46,750 bases of DNA from JBBRCX01 sp038204465 (GTDB lineage: Bacteria > Planctomycetota > Phycisphaerae > Tepidisphaerales > Tepidisphaeraceae). How positions within the stretch are numbered: position 1 is the stretch's first letter; every line of letters starts with the position of its first letter. The stretch is from positions 1-46,750 of the forward strand of contig JBBRCX010000028.1 in NCBI GenBank assembly GCA_038204465.1, read 5' to 3'. A model generated the notes under the pieces. It did no database searches. It saw nothing but the letters and a program-made list of their open reading frames with translations, and was not told the DNA's origin. The position numbers were made by a program, and so were the translations under genes. This document shows positions 16,616 through 27,100 of this stretch, piece after piece.

Positions 16616-17695
16616 ATGAACCAAGTTGCGATCGCAAAAACCCGCAGGCGCGTGCGGCGCCGACCCTCCCGGCCGCTCATTATCGCGCTGTATCTGCGCG
16701 TCATTTTGCACGAGTTCCGCTGGACGTTATTGGCTCTCTCGTTCGCGGTTCTGTTCGGTGGGCTCGTTTACTCCCTAACCAGGGATTCGTCCGGAAGGCC
16801 GATCAATGCGTCCACGGCGCTCTACGGCGGATGGATGGCCTTACTTGCCCAGCCGATTCAAGGAATGCCGCAGACCGTTGGCCTGATGCTGATCACCGCC
16901 CTTTATCCGGTCTTTGGATTGATCCTCATCGGCGAAGGCATCGTCCGCCTGGCGCTGCTGATGGTCTCCCGGCGCGAAGGCGAGAAGGAATGGATGAAAG
17001 TCATGGCCTCAACCTACGACGACCACGTGATCCTCTGCGGCCTGGGGCACCTGGGCATCCGTGTTCTCGAACAGCTCGTCGAGGGGGGCGTGCCGGTTGT
17101 CGTGCTCGAGAAATCGCCGTCCGGACAGTTCATTCAAACGGCCAAGGCGATGGATGTCCCGGTGCTGATCCGCAACATGCGCGACGATGAGGCGCTGATC
17201 GAAGCCGGCGTCACCAGGGCGGCGGCAATCCTCATCTGCACAAACGACGACATGGCCAACCTGGAAGTCGCTTTGGACTCGCGGCGATTGAACCCGCGCA
17301 TTCGGGTGGTGATGCGGCTGTTCGAGCAGCAGTTGGCATCGAAGATCGCGGCTGGGTTGAACGTCGATGCGGCCTTCTCGTCCTCGTCGCTGGCCGCCCC
17401 GCTGGTAGCCGCGCTGTCGGTTCGAACGAAGGTGCTCTCGACGACGATGATCGGTGGCGTGCCGCATGTCGTATCGGAGGTGCCGGTCGAGCCACAGAGC
17501 GCTCTGGCGGGGCAAACCGTGCAGGAGGTGGAGACGGAATACCGCTGTCGCGTCCTTGCCCGGAGCAACGCGGCGGGAGCGACCGATTCGCCGGCAACGG
17601 CGAGCATGCGGCTGGAGCCGGGCGACACGCTGATCGTGCACGCGGCGGCGAGTCAGCTTGCCGCGATGTCCGCAGCGGCCCATCGCGCGGACTGA
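16616..17695 (+). CDS. Potassium-channel-like protein with RCK/TrkA domains
   Basis: The protein has 359 residues. A basic N terminus is followed by a hydrophobic helix (about 36-54), a short loop with a possible pore helix (about 66-80), and a second helix (about 88-117). A TrkA-N/RCK Rossmann domain begins at VILCGLGHLGIRVLE (GLGHLG at 142-147), with an acidic end of strand 2 (Glu165) typical of NAD/NADH binding. A TrkA-C-like domain ends the protein (about 270-350). The layout is that of a two-helix potassium channel regulated by nucleotide. However, the pore loop does not contain TVGYG; the nearest stretch reads AQPIQGMPQTVGLM. Selectivity is therefore unclear. No clear ribosome binding site precedes the ATG. 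Confidence 0.78.
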   Translation: MNQVAIAKTRRRVRRRPSRPLIIALYLRVILHEFRWTLLALSFAVLFGGLVYSLTRDSSGRPINASTALYGGWMALLAQPIQGMPQTVGLMLITALYPVFGLILIGEGIVRLALLMVSRREGEKEWMKVMASTYDDHVILCGLGHLGIRVLEQLVEGGVPVVVLEKSPSGQFIQTAKAMDVPVLIRNMRDDEALIEAGVTRAAAILICTNDDMANLEVALDSRRLNPRIRVVMRLFEQQLASKIAAGLNVDAAFSSSSLAAPLVAALSVRTKVLSTTMIGGVPHVVSEVPVEPQSALAGQTVQEVETEYRCRVLARSNAAGATDSPATASMRLEPGDTLIVHAAASQLAAMSAAAHRAD

Positions 17696-17710
17696 GCGCG
17701 CCGTCGAAGC

Positions 17711-18925
17711 TTACCCGTCGGCGCTGAGAGCAGAGGCGAGGGGCGAGCGGCGTTCGTTCCACATTCGGTTGACGCGCTTGCCCAGCTCGATCCCGCGCTT
17801 CTCCACCAGGTGGAACAGCACCCACGCGACGGCGTAGCTCACCAGCGCGACTGGGACGAACAACAGCACGAAGCGCATCCGGCCGCGCAGCTCAACGTAG
17901 GCGCGGGAGCGCAAAAGCAGCGCCGCGATCGGGATCATCACCATCACATGGATCAGGTAGACGCCGTATGACGTATCGGCCATGAACTTCGCGAGCCGGT
18001 TGCTGAGCACCCATCGCACAAGTCGCAAGACGCGCCGGATTTGCAACGGATCGCTCATGATGTCGTAGAGCAGGAGCGCGCCGACCAGGGCCGCGAGAAC
18101 GAGAATGTAGAGGGATGCTGTGAAGGCAGCGACCATCATCGCCAGGGCGAGAAGCCCCGCCGAGAGCGGCCCATTGGTCTTGCGATAGAACCACGCCTCC
18201 GCGAGCAGCATTCCGACGGCAAATAATGCGATCTTGAACGGCAGGAACGAAGGCTGAGCGAAGTTGCCGAACAATCCCGGTCGTGCGCCAAGATACGGCG
18301 CGACAAACACCGCCGCCAGCGGCGCCAGGAGGCACAGGAGCACGGTCAGCCACAGGTAAGAGAACCGGCGGTAGAGCAAGATCAGGAACGGGAAGACGGC
18401 GTAGAACTGCATCTCCAGTCCGATGCTCCAATCCGGCATCGCGCTGGCGCCGATATAACGCGGGCACATGCCGAAGAGGAAGCTGAGGTGCATCAACCAG
18501 CTGATCGCGTCCGCATGACGATGTCCCAGGTCCGGCGCGAGCACGCCATGGTAAGCAGAAGGGAACGGGTTGGGCGTGTTCAGGCGCATCGACTCGAAGT
18601 AGCTGTAGAAACCGAGGCCCGGAATCAACAACAGGTAATAGAGCGGCGCGATGCGGAAGAATCGGCGCACGTAAAACGTCCGCCAGGTGCGTGGACTTTC
18701 CCACGGCTCGGTATCCTGCCGCAGTCGATAGTGATACGTCATGAGGAAGCCGGACATGACGATGAACACGTCTACCGCCAGGGCCGGGCGGTTGAGCACG
18801 GGGATATTGCACCCCGCCCGCGCCACGCAGTGCCCCATTACCACCCACAGGGCAGCGAACCCCCGAATGCCGTCGAGAAAGGGGATCTGATTCGAATGGC
18901 CGGAATACGTCGGCGCTGCCGTCAT
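17711..18925 (-). CDS. Acyltransferase-3 family (OafA/YrhL-like) membrane protein
   Basis: The protein has 404 residues with about ten membrane helices. The family start IPFLDGIRGFAALWVVMGHC holds the active-site-associated histidine, and VDVFIVMSGFLMTY is the second conserved motif. Cytoplasmic loops are rich in Arg. Members O-acetylate or acylate sugars of surface polysaccharides, lipid A or antibiotics; the acceptor here is unknown. The ATG at 18925 is chosen because the first conserved motif begins ~15 residues later and AGGG is just upstream. It starts 14 bases after the stop of the ferritin-like gene, so the two may be co-transcribed despite unrelated functions. Confidence 0.88.
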   Translation of the reverse strand: MTAAPTYSGHSNQIPFLDGIRGFAALWVVMGHCVARAGCNIPVLNRPALAVDVFIVMSGFLMTYHYRLRQDTEPWESPRTWRTFYVRRFFRIAPLYYLLLIPGLGFYSYFESMRLNTPNPFPSAYHGVLAPDLGHRHADAISWLMHLSFLFGMCPRYIGASAMPDWSIGLEMQFYAVFPFLILLYRRFSYLWLTVLLCLLAPLAAVFVAPYLGARPGLFGNFAQPSFLPFKIALFAVGMLLAEAWFYRKTNGPLSAGLLALAMMVAAFTASLYILVLAALVGALLLYDIMSDPLQIRRVLRLVRWVLSNRLAKFMADTSYGVYLIHVMVMIPIAALLLRSRAYVELRGRMRFVLLFVPVALVSYAVAWVLFHLVEKRGIELGKRVNRMWNERRSPLASALSADG

Positions 18926-18939
18926 GGACCCTGCCAAGT

Positions 18940-19254
18940 TTAATCGACGGCGTGCTCGCCCTCTTCGCCGCGCTTCACGATATCGCCTTTGGTAAACAGA
19001 ATCGGCTTGAGCGTCGCCCGCCACTCCGGCTTGGCGCGCAGCAGGAATTCCAGGTCCATCCCGAAATGTTTGAACTCTTCCTTCTGCGCGTTACGCATGA
19101 TCGCCTTCGCCTGCGCGTCTTTCTCCACCACCATCCGCTGCTCGTACCAGTCGATCGCCTGCGCCTCCTCGATCAGTGAGACGATCATCCGCGCAAACGT
19201 CCGCGTCACCTGCGGCAGTTCGTCAGGCGGCTCATGGTACTGGTCGAAGCCCAT
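18940..19254 (-). CDS. Encapsulated-ferritin (EncFtn)-like protein
   Basis: The 104-residue protein matches the pattern of the encapsulin-associated half-ferritin: an HEPP start, VSLIEEAQAIDWYEQR (Glu30, Trp36, Tyr37), KEEFKHFGMDLEFL (Glu60, His63), and the family ending LKPILFT. In the Rhodospirillum rubrum protein the equivalent Glu, Glu and His bind iron at the dimer interface and the ring oxidises ferrous iron. The ligands are present, so ferroxidase activity is expected. The tail after LFT is Arg/Glu-rich and shows no obvious encapsulin-targeting peptide, and no encapsulin shell gene is found nearby. AAGGAG precedes the ATG with good spacing. Confidence 0.82.
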   Translation of the reverse strand: MGFDQYHEPPDELPQVTRTFARMIVSLIEEAQAIDWYEQRMVVEKDAQAKAIMRNAQKEEFKHFGMDLEFLLRAKPEWRATLKPILFTKGDIVKRGEEGEHAVD

Positions 19255-19423
19255 AGCTCACTCCTTGTGTCGCGCAAATCGAACCGGTAAGCAACAAGAA
19301 GATTCGACGGCCAGGCATGCGCAGAAGACTAGCGAATGCTTCTCCTCAGCGGCAAGTCGATCACATCACAATGCCGAATTTACGCTTGACTTTGCTACAA
19401 ACCGACGATTAACTGTGTCAACC

Positions 19424-19498
19424 ATGCGGATCTCCCTTCTGCCGCTGCGACTGAGCCTGGCCCTTACCGGGCTGCTTCTTTCGCGGGCACAATCGTAG
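19424..19498 (+). CDS. Leucine-rich leader peptide of the leuA attenuator
   Basis: The 24-codon open frame encodes nine leucines, including three consecutive Leu codons (ctg ctt ctt, 19472-19480) five codons before the last sense codon. It ends with TAG at 19496-19498. It lies between a leaderless-looking upstream stretch and a terminator that precedes leuA. Ribosome stalling at the Leu codons would leave the segment 19492-19500 free; a ribosome at the stop codon would cover it. This is the logic of leuL in enterobacteria. A TTGACT at 19386-19391 could be the -35 box of the promoter, but no good -10 is visible. No Shine-Dalgarno site precedes the ATG. The peptide is hydrophobic, so a stray signal-peptide-like sequence is the alternative, but the matching RNA structures argue against it. 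Confidence 0.8.
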   Translation: MRISLLPLRLSLALTGLLLSRAQS

Positions 19499-19536
19499 GG
19501 AGTCCGTCAAAGAACATTGCCGACGAACCCTACGAT
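19492..19536 (+). promoter_or_regulatory. Antiterminator pairing of the leuA attenuator
   Basis: ATCGTAGGG at 19492-19500, overlapping the leader stop codon, is the perfect reverse complement of CCCTACGAT at 19528-19536, which is the 5' arm of the terminator. CGTC at 19505-19508 can also pair with GACG at 19522-19525 inside the loop. The two structures are mutually exclusive. Confidence 0.8.
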
Positions 19537-19555
19537 GCGAATCGTGGGGTTTTTT
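19526..19555 (+). terminator. Attenuator terminator upstream of leuA
   Basis: AACCCTACGAT at 19526-19536 pairs with ATCGTGGGGTT at 19541-19551 (eleven pairs, one of them G-U) around a GCGA tetraloop of GNRA type, followed by a T-run through 19555. It ends 67 bases before the leuA start codon, so transcription into leuA must read through it. Confidence 0.88.
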
Positions 19556-19622
19556 GTTTGATTCAGTTTCGTGCAAGCCGCCGGGAACGATTTTACTCCC
19601 CGCGGCCCGGCCAGGAGCGACT

Positions 19623-21173
<1,551 letters not shown>

Positions 21174-21177
21174 GGAT

Positions 21178-21199
21178 CCGGTCCACCATGCGGACCCGG
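21178..21199. terminator. Possible weak terminator hairpin between leuA and hemB
   Basis: CCGGTCC at 21178-21184 pairs with GGACCCGG at 21192-21199 with one bulged base, around a 7-base loop. It lies in the 39-bp gap between two convergent genes. No U-tract follows on either strand, so intrinsic termination is doubtful. Confidence 0.3.
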
Positions 21200-21212
21200 C
21201 AGAGCGCGATCG

Positions 21213-22214
21213 TCAATTCGCGGGCAGTAACTTCGCGAGCAGCTCGGCGTAGTAGGAGATGATCAGATCGGCGCCGGCGCGCTTGATGGCGACGAGCGAC
21301 TCCAGAACGGCGCGGTCGTGCTCGAGCCACCCGTTTCTTCCGGCCGCTTCGAGCATCGCGTATTCGCCGCTAACTTGATACGCCACGACTGGAACGCTCA
21401 CCTGGCGGCGCACCGCTGAGATCACGTCGAGGTACGGTCCCGCGGGTTTTACCATGACCAGGTCCGCGCCTTGCTGCACGTCGAGCTGCGCTTCGTGGAC
21501 CGCTTCCTCCACGCCTCGGGCCGGGTCCATCTGGTAGGAACGCCGGTCGCCGAACGCGGGCGCGGAGTCGGCCGCGTCGCGGAAGGGTCCGTAAAATGCG
21601 CTGGCGTACTTCACCGCGTAAGCCAGGATCGCGACGTCGCTGAAGCCCGCCGCATCGAGGCCTCGGCGCAGCTCCCCCACCGTTCCATCCATCATGCCGC
21701 TCGGCGCGATCACCGTCGCGCCGGCCCGCGCGTGATTGACGGCCTGCTTGACGAGATCGCGCACGGTCTGGTCGTTTCGTACCGTCGAGCCGTCGTCCGC
21801 CATGGGCCCGCAGTGGCCGTGACTGGTGTATTCGCAGAAGCAAAGATCGGTGATCGCCGCCATCGGAAGCTTCCGGGATTTCGCCTGGCGCAGGAGCTCA
21901 CAGACCACGTTGCGTTCATCCAGCGCCGCGGAGCCGGCCGCGTCTTTCTTCCCGCGCTCGATGACGCCGAAGACGAGAAAAGCCTTGAACCCCTCCTGCG
22001 CGCGGGTCGCAAGCCACGGCAGCGCGACGTCGATTGACATCTGATAGACGCCGGGCATCGACGGCACTTCCTGCCTGACGCCGCTGCCCTCGCGCACGAA
22101 GATCGGGACGATGAAATCACCGCGGCGAAGCGTGACGCGCTGCAGCACCGTTCGCAGCGGCTCGTTCAACCGCAGCCGGCGGGGCCGGATCAGCAGGTCA
22201 AGTGGATCATCCAT
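21213..22214 (-). CDS. hemB: Delta-aminolevulinic acid dehydratase (porphobilinogen synthase)
   Basis: HemB joins two 5-aminolevulinate molecules to porphobilinogen in heme synthesis. The 333 residues contain the zinc-site cysteines in DLCFCEYTSHGHCGP, and the two Schiff-base lysines in AVKYASAFYGPFRDA and DLVMVKPAGPYLD. The enzyme is of the zinc-cysteine class. The ATG at 22214 is preferred over the adjacent in-frame TTG at 22217. No ribosome binding site is present, and a perfect TATAAT lies only nine bases upstream of the ATG, so the message is probably leaderless. It is divergent from ilvC. Confidence 0.96.
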   Translation of the reverse strand: MDDPLDLLIRPRRLRLNEPLRTVLQRVTLRRGDFIVPIFVREGSGVRQEVPSMPGVYQMSIDVALPWLATRAQEGFKAFLVFGVIERGKKDAAGSAALDERNVVCELLRQAKSRKLPMAAITDLCFCEYTSHGHCGPMADDGSTVRNDQTVRDLVKQAVNHARAGATVIAPSGMMDGTVGELRRGLDAAGFSDVAILAYAVKYASAFYGPFRDAADSAPAFGDRRSYQMDPARGVEEAVHEAQLDVQQGADLVMVKPAGPYLDVISAVRRQVSVPVVAYQVSGEYAMLEAAGRNGWLEHDRAVLESLVAIKRAGADLIISYYAELLAKLLPAN

Positions 22215-22222
22215 CAAGCGGT

Positions 22223-22228
22223 ATTATA
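22223..22228 (-). promoter_or_regulatory. TATAAT box of hemB, implying a leaderless mRNA
   Basis: On the minus strand TATAAT (22228-22223) matches the -10 consensus perfectly and ends eight bases before the hemB ATG. The -35 region is weak (GGGAGA at 17-bp spacing). Transcription would begin at about 22216, at or next to the start codon. Confidence 0.55.
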
Positions 22229-22254
22229 GAGTGAAATCGAACCGGTCTCCCATC

Positions 22255-22268
22255 GTGATCACTATCAC
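22255..22268. promoter_or_regulatory. Inverted repeat between hemB and ilvC
   Basis: GTGAT at 22255-22259 and ATCAC at 22264-22268 flank CACT. The dyad lies between the two divergent promoters and could be an operator for either gene. The arms are short. Confidence 0.3.
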
Positions 22269-22287
22269 AACGCTCACACATGGCATT

Positions 22288-22316
22288 TTGACTCTCCTAA
22301 ACCCATTCGATACCAT
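22288..22316 (+). promoter_or_regulatory. Sigma70-type promoter of ilvC
   Basis: TTGACT at 22288-22293 (five of six) is followed after 17 bases by TACCAT at 22311-22316 (four of six). The predicted start near 22323 gives a ~24-nt leader containing GAGGAG before the ilvC ATG. Confidence 0.65.
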
Positions 22317-22346
22317 CCGCCGCTTCGTCAGACGAGGAGAACTTCG

Positions 22347-23366
22347 ATGCCCGAGCCGCTGAAGATGGTTTATGAGAAGGACGCGCCGCTCGATGCGCTG
22401 AAGGGCAAGACGGTAGCGATCATCGGCTTCGGCTCGCAGGGCCACGCCCACGCGCTGAACCTGCGCGAGAGCGGCGTGAAGGTCATCGTCGCCAACCGCA
22501 AGGACAGCACGAATGGACGGCTCGCGATCGAGCACGGCTTTGAGCCGATGAGCGTGGATGACGCGGTGAAGGCCGCCGATTTGATCGTCATGACCCTGCC
22601 CGACGAGGTGCAACCGGAGGTCTACACCAGGAGCATCGCGCCGCATCTCAAGGCGGGTAAGGCGCTGGGCGCGACGCACGGCTTCAACATCCACTTCAAG
22701 ACCGTAGTTCCGCCCAAGGACGCCGACGTGCTGATGGTGGCGCCCAAGGGCCCCGGGCACCTGGTGCGCAGCGAGTTTGAGCGCGGCGGCGGCGTGCCCT
22801 GCCTGTTGGCGATCTTCCAGGATGCCACGGGCAACGCGCGCAAGATCGGCCTGGCCTGGGCGCGCGGCATCGGCGGCGCGCGCAGCGGGGTCATCGAAAC
22901 GACCTTCAAGGATGAGTGCGAAACCGACCTCTTTGGCGAACAGGCGGTGCTGTGCGGCGGCCTCTCCGCGTTGATCAAGGCGGGGTTCGAAACATTGATC
23001 GAGGCAGGCTATCCCCCGGAAATGGCATATTTTGAGTGCGTCCACGAAGTGAAGCTGATCGTCGACCTGATCTATCAGGGCGGGCTCGATTACATGCGCT
23101 TCTCCATCAGCAACACGGCCGAGTTTGGCGACCTCACCCGCGGCCCGCGCATCGTCAACCAGCAGACCAAGGCGGAGATGAAGAAGATCCTCGCCGAGAT
23201 CACCAGCGGGCAGTTCGCCAGGGAATGGCGCGCGGAGTATGAAGGCGGAATGAAGAATTTCAAGCGGCTGTATGAAGCTGACAATAATCATCCCGTCGAA
23301 GTGACCGGGCGCCGGCTCCGCAAGATGATGCCGTGGCTCAAGGCGAAAGAGCCGCCCAAATCCTGA
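22347..23366 (+). CDS. ilvC: Ketol-acid reductoisomerase (class I)
   Basis: IlvC converts acetolactate or acetohydroxybutyrate to the dihydroxy acids of valine, leucine and isoleucine synthesis, using NAD(P)H and Mg2+. The 339 residues have the Rossmann motif IIGFGSQGHAHALNL and the class I length. The catalytic metal ligands appear in TDLFGEQ and in YFECVHEVKLI. The cofactor loop reads VANRKDSTNG; its basic residues agree with NADPH use. GAGGAG lies seven bases before the ATG. It is a separate unit from leuA although both serve branched-chain amino acids. No leader peptide is seen in front of ilvC. Confidence 0.97.
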   Translation: MPEPLKMVYEKDAPLDALKGKTVAIIGFGSQGHAHALNLRESGVKVIVANRKDSTNGRLAIEHGFEPMSVDDAVKAADLIVMTLPDEVQPEVYTRSIAPHLKAGKALGATHGFNIHFKTVVPPKDADVLMVAPKGPGHLVRSEFERGGGVPCLLAIFQDATGNARKIGLAWARGIGGARSGVIETTFKDECETDLFGEQAVLCGGLSALIKAGFETLIEAGYPPEMAYFECVHEVKLIVDLIYQGGLDYMRFSISNTAEFGDLTRGPRIVNQQTKAEMKKILAEITSGQFAREWRAEYEGGMKNFKRLYEADNNHPVEVTGRRLRKMMPWLKAKEPPKS

Positions 23367-23443
23367 CGCGGCCATCTCGACGCTTCGGATCACCGAAGAC
23401 AACCCGCGCGCAGCACCTCGCTCGCGATATACTTCCCGGCCTC

Positions 23444-24019
23444 ATGGCGTGGCTCCTCTATCTCGCGCTGCTGATCCTACTGGTCGGCGGCATCGCGCTG
23501 GCCGCGGTGAACCTTCCCGGGCTGTGGCTGATGCTTGCGGCGGTTTGTGGCTACGCCTGGTTGACCGGTTGGGCGTACGTCGGCAAGTGGTGGCTGCTCG
23601 TCCTGTTGCTGGTCGCGATTATCGCTGAAGTAATCGACACATTCGCTGCGGGCGCAGGCGCGAAGCGAGCGGGCGGGAGCCGGCGCGGGACGATCGGCGC
23701 GATCCTCGGAGGAATCATCGGCGGGATCTTCCTCTCCTTCCTCATTCCGGTGCCGCTGCTCGGGACAGTGATCGGGATCTGCGTGGGGACCTTCTTCGGT
23801 GCGCTGGCCGGCGAACTGAGTGGCGGGCGGCATGTTGAACACTCGCTGCACATTGGCGTCGGCGCGACCAAGGGCAGGCTCACCGGCATGCTGGCGAAGG
23901 TGGCGATCGGCGTGGTCATGGCGGTGCTGATCGTGTGGCGCGCCTTTCCGGTCAAAGCGGCGGCGAGCGCTCGAGGCGCTCTGCCGGCCACGCGGCCGAT
24001 CACCCGCGGCGTCCGCTGA
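23444..24019 (+). CDS. DUF456 family membrane protein
   Basis: The 191 residues contain several Gly-rich hydrophobic segments. The start is LLYLALLILLVGG, the conserved pattern is LPGLWLMLAAVCGYAWL, and a central Gly-zipper follows (GTIGAILGGIIGGIFLSF, then VIGICVGTFFGALAGEL). This agrees with the DUF456 family of small membrane proteins, whose function is unknown. The ATG at 23444 is chosen since the hydrophobic start begins there; the frame upstream overlaps ilvC and reads as a basic, non-family sequence. It follows ilvC by 77 bp and may be co-transcribed with it or with addB. Confidence 0.8.
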   Translation: MAWLLYLALLILLVGGIALAAVNLPGLWLMLAAVCGYAWLTGWAYVGKWWLLVLLLVAIIAEVIDTFAAGAGAKRAGGSRRGTIGAILGGIIGGIFLSFLIPVPLLGTVIGICVGTFFGALAGELSGGRHVEHSLHIGVGATKGRLTGMLAKVAIGVVMAVLIVWRAFPVKAAASARGALPATRPITRGVR

Positions 24020-24109
24020 CCGCGCTGGGTTCTCTCGGTTATTTGTGGCAGTCCGCGCGGGGGGTTATCCTGCCGCTGTTAGCCTTCTGTTCAGCAGGGG
24101 TGTCCGAGC

Positions 24110-27100
24110 ATGGCGGTTACGTTTGTCATCGGTCGCGCGGGCAGCGGGAAGACTTCCCGGTGTTTCAGTTCGATCGTGAATTCCATGCGCGTCGACCCGC
24201 TGGGGCCGCCCATCTGGTGGATCCTGCCCAGGCAGGCGACCTTTACCGCCGAGCGCGAGCTGACCTGTGCGAGCGGGCTCTCGGGGTTCTGCCGCACGCG
24301 TGTCGTCTCCTTCGAATCGCTCGGCCGGGAGGTGATTGCAAGCACGGGCGGCAGCTCGATCCCCGAAGTAACGCCGCTCGGACGGCAGCTGATCCTTGGG
24401 CATCTCGTGCGGCGATTGCAGCCGCAGCTTCGTTTCTTCGCGAGCGTCGCCCACCAGGCCGGGCTGGCGGCGGAGCTGGACTCAACCTTCGCGGAGCTCG
24501 AGCGGTCCGGGAAAAACGGCGCCGACCTGGGCGCGCTGATCGCGGACCTCGAGACCGCCAAGCCTGCCAACCTCGACGCAGCCTCGCTCCTCGCGAAGCT
24601 GCGCGACCTTCGTCTGATCTACGATGCATACGGCAACTTCCTGGGGCAGGACCGTCTCGACCAGCATCGCCGGCTCGCGCAGGTGCTGGACTGCGTCGCG
24701 CGGTGCGAGCTTTTCCGCAATGCCACGGCGTACGTGGACGGCTTCGTCGACTTCACTGCGCATGAGCGGCAGTTGCTGGCCGGGGTTTGCAAGGCTTGTC
24801 AGAAAGTGGAGATCGCGCTGACGATCGATCCCGCAAGCCGGACCCTCCGAGACCCGCACGTTTTGCCCGATGATTTGAGTCTGTTTCATCGCACGGAGGA
24901 GGCGTATCGCCGGTTGTGGTTCACATTCAACGAGGAAGGTGTGACGGTAGCGGAGGCGGCGCTGCTCGAGGAGTCGCACCGCTTCAAGAGCCGGGCGCTG
25001 GCGAGCATTGAGGAGCTTGCTTTCGGAGGGTCCACGCGTGTATGCGAAGACCCGAATGGGCTGACGCTCGTGGCCGCGCCGGACCGACGCGCGGAAGTGG
25101 ACGCGGCGGCGCGGGAGATCCGCTCGCTGCTGCGCCAGGGCCATCGGCTGCGGGAGGTTGGCGTATTGGTGCGCGACCTCGAGTCGTATCACGCGCTGGT
25201 GGATTCGAGCTTTCGCGAGCACGGCATCCCGTATTTCGTTGACCGCCGTCGAACGGCGACGCATCACCCGCTGCTGCAGCTGGTGCGCAGCCTGCTTCAG
25301 ATCGCGCGTCACGACTGGCCGCACGATGCCGTGATGTCGCTGCTCAAGAGCGGGCTGGCGGGCCTGCCGCTTTACGACGCCGATGCGCTCGAAAACTACG
25401 TGCTGCAACACCGCATCCGCGGCGGTGTCGCGTGGGAAATGGTCGAGCCGTGGAATTTCCGCCGCGCGCTGACCGCTGGAGAAGACGCCGACACGCCGGC
25501 GGCAGACGAGTCGGCGCGCATCGACGCAATGCGGCGCAGGCTGGTGGCTGCGCTGCTTCCGCTGATCTCGGGGCTGCGCCGGGATGGAACTTTGCCGGTC
25601 GGCGAGATCGTCACCGGCCTGTTTGAGACGCTCGAGCGACTCGTTGTGCGGCAGACGCTGGGCGCCTGGGCCGAGGCATCGAAGGCGGCGGCGAACCTGG
25701 AGCAGGGAAGCGAGCATGAACAGGTTTGGTCGGAATTGGTGGGCCTGTTCGATCAGATGGTCGAGTTGCTCGGGACGGAGGCGGTGGAAGCGGCGGACTT
25801 TGTCGATATTCTCGAAGCGGGGCTGGAGCGCTTCGATCTTGCCCTGACGCCGCCGACGGTCGATCAGGTGCTGGTCGGACAGGTGGACCGCACGCGAGCC
25901 CCCGAGCTGCGCGCGGTGCTGGGGCTGGGGCTGAACGCCGGTGAGTTTCCCCGGGCATCGCGCGAGACGTCGATGCTTTCCGATCCGGAGCGGCGCGAGC
26001 TGCGCTCGCGGCGGCTGGACCTGGAGCCGGACGTGCGCCGGCGCACCCTGGATGAATCGCTGCTCGGGTACACCGCCTTCACCCGCGCGTCCGAGCGGCT
26101 GTACCTCTCGCGGCCGCTCAGCGACGACGACGGAAAGCCGGCCGAGCCCTCCGCCTTCTGGGAGCGCGTGCTCGAGATGTTCCCGAGCGTGACGGTCACT
26201 CAAGTGCCGCGCGAGGATGACGATCCGCGCTACATCGACACGCCGCGGCAACTCGTCGTCTCGCTCATGCGCTGGGTGCGGCGCGGCGCGGCGAGCCACA
26301 CCGATTCGGAGAGCCTCTGGCCTGCCCTCTACCAGTGGCTCGCGACGTACCCCCGCGACGGCGACGCGATGGACATGATGCGGTTCCGCGCATGGAGGGC
26401 GCTGGGATATACCAACGAAGCGCAGTTGTCGGCGGAAGTGGCCCGGCAGGTATTCCCCTCGCCGCTGCCGGTAAGCGTGTCGACGCTGGAGACGATTGCC
26501 GCGTGTCCGTTCCGGAACTTCCTCCGGCAGGGCCTCGGGCTTTCGCAGCGTGAATCGCCCGACGTGACGTCGCTGGACCTGGGCCGCCTGTACCACCAGG
26601 TGCTGGAGATCCTCGTCGGCGATTTGTTCGACAGAAAGGGAACGTGGGATGCGGAGAAGCCGCCCGTTTCGCGCGAGTCGATCAAGCGGTACGCGCAGGA
26701 AATCGGCAAGACGCTTCGCGGCGAGCTGATGATGAGCAGCGCGCGCAACCAATACCTGCTGGGTCGCGTCGAGCGGACGCTGGAACAGGTGGTGGCGGCG
26801 CAACACGCGATCCTTCGCCGCGGAAGCTTCCGGCCAAAGAGCACCGGAGTCGCCTTTGGCGGAGCGAGGCCGAAAGTGCCGGCGCTGCGGCTCAGGACGC
26901 CCAAAGGGGCGGAGCTGGTTCTCGATGGGCAGATCGATCGAGTTGACGTGGTCGAGGAGGGCGGCGGCTTCGCGGTGATTGATTACCGAATGACCGCAGC
27001 ACCGCTCTCGCTCGGTCGGGCGTATCACGGTCTTTCGCTGCAGCTGCTGACGTATCTGCTCGTGCTCCAGGCGCACGGGCAGGAGCTCACCGGGCAGGCT

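Noticed and set aside
19554..19622. Longer N terminus for leuA
   Set aside because: It would start just at the terminator T-run and adds residues not typical of the family; the ATG at 19623 has a good ribosome binding site.
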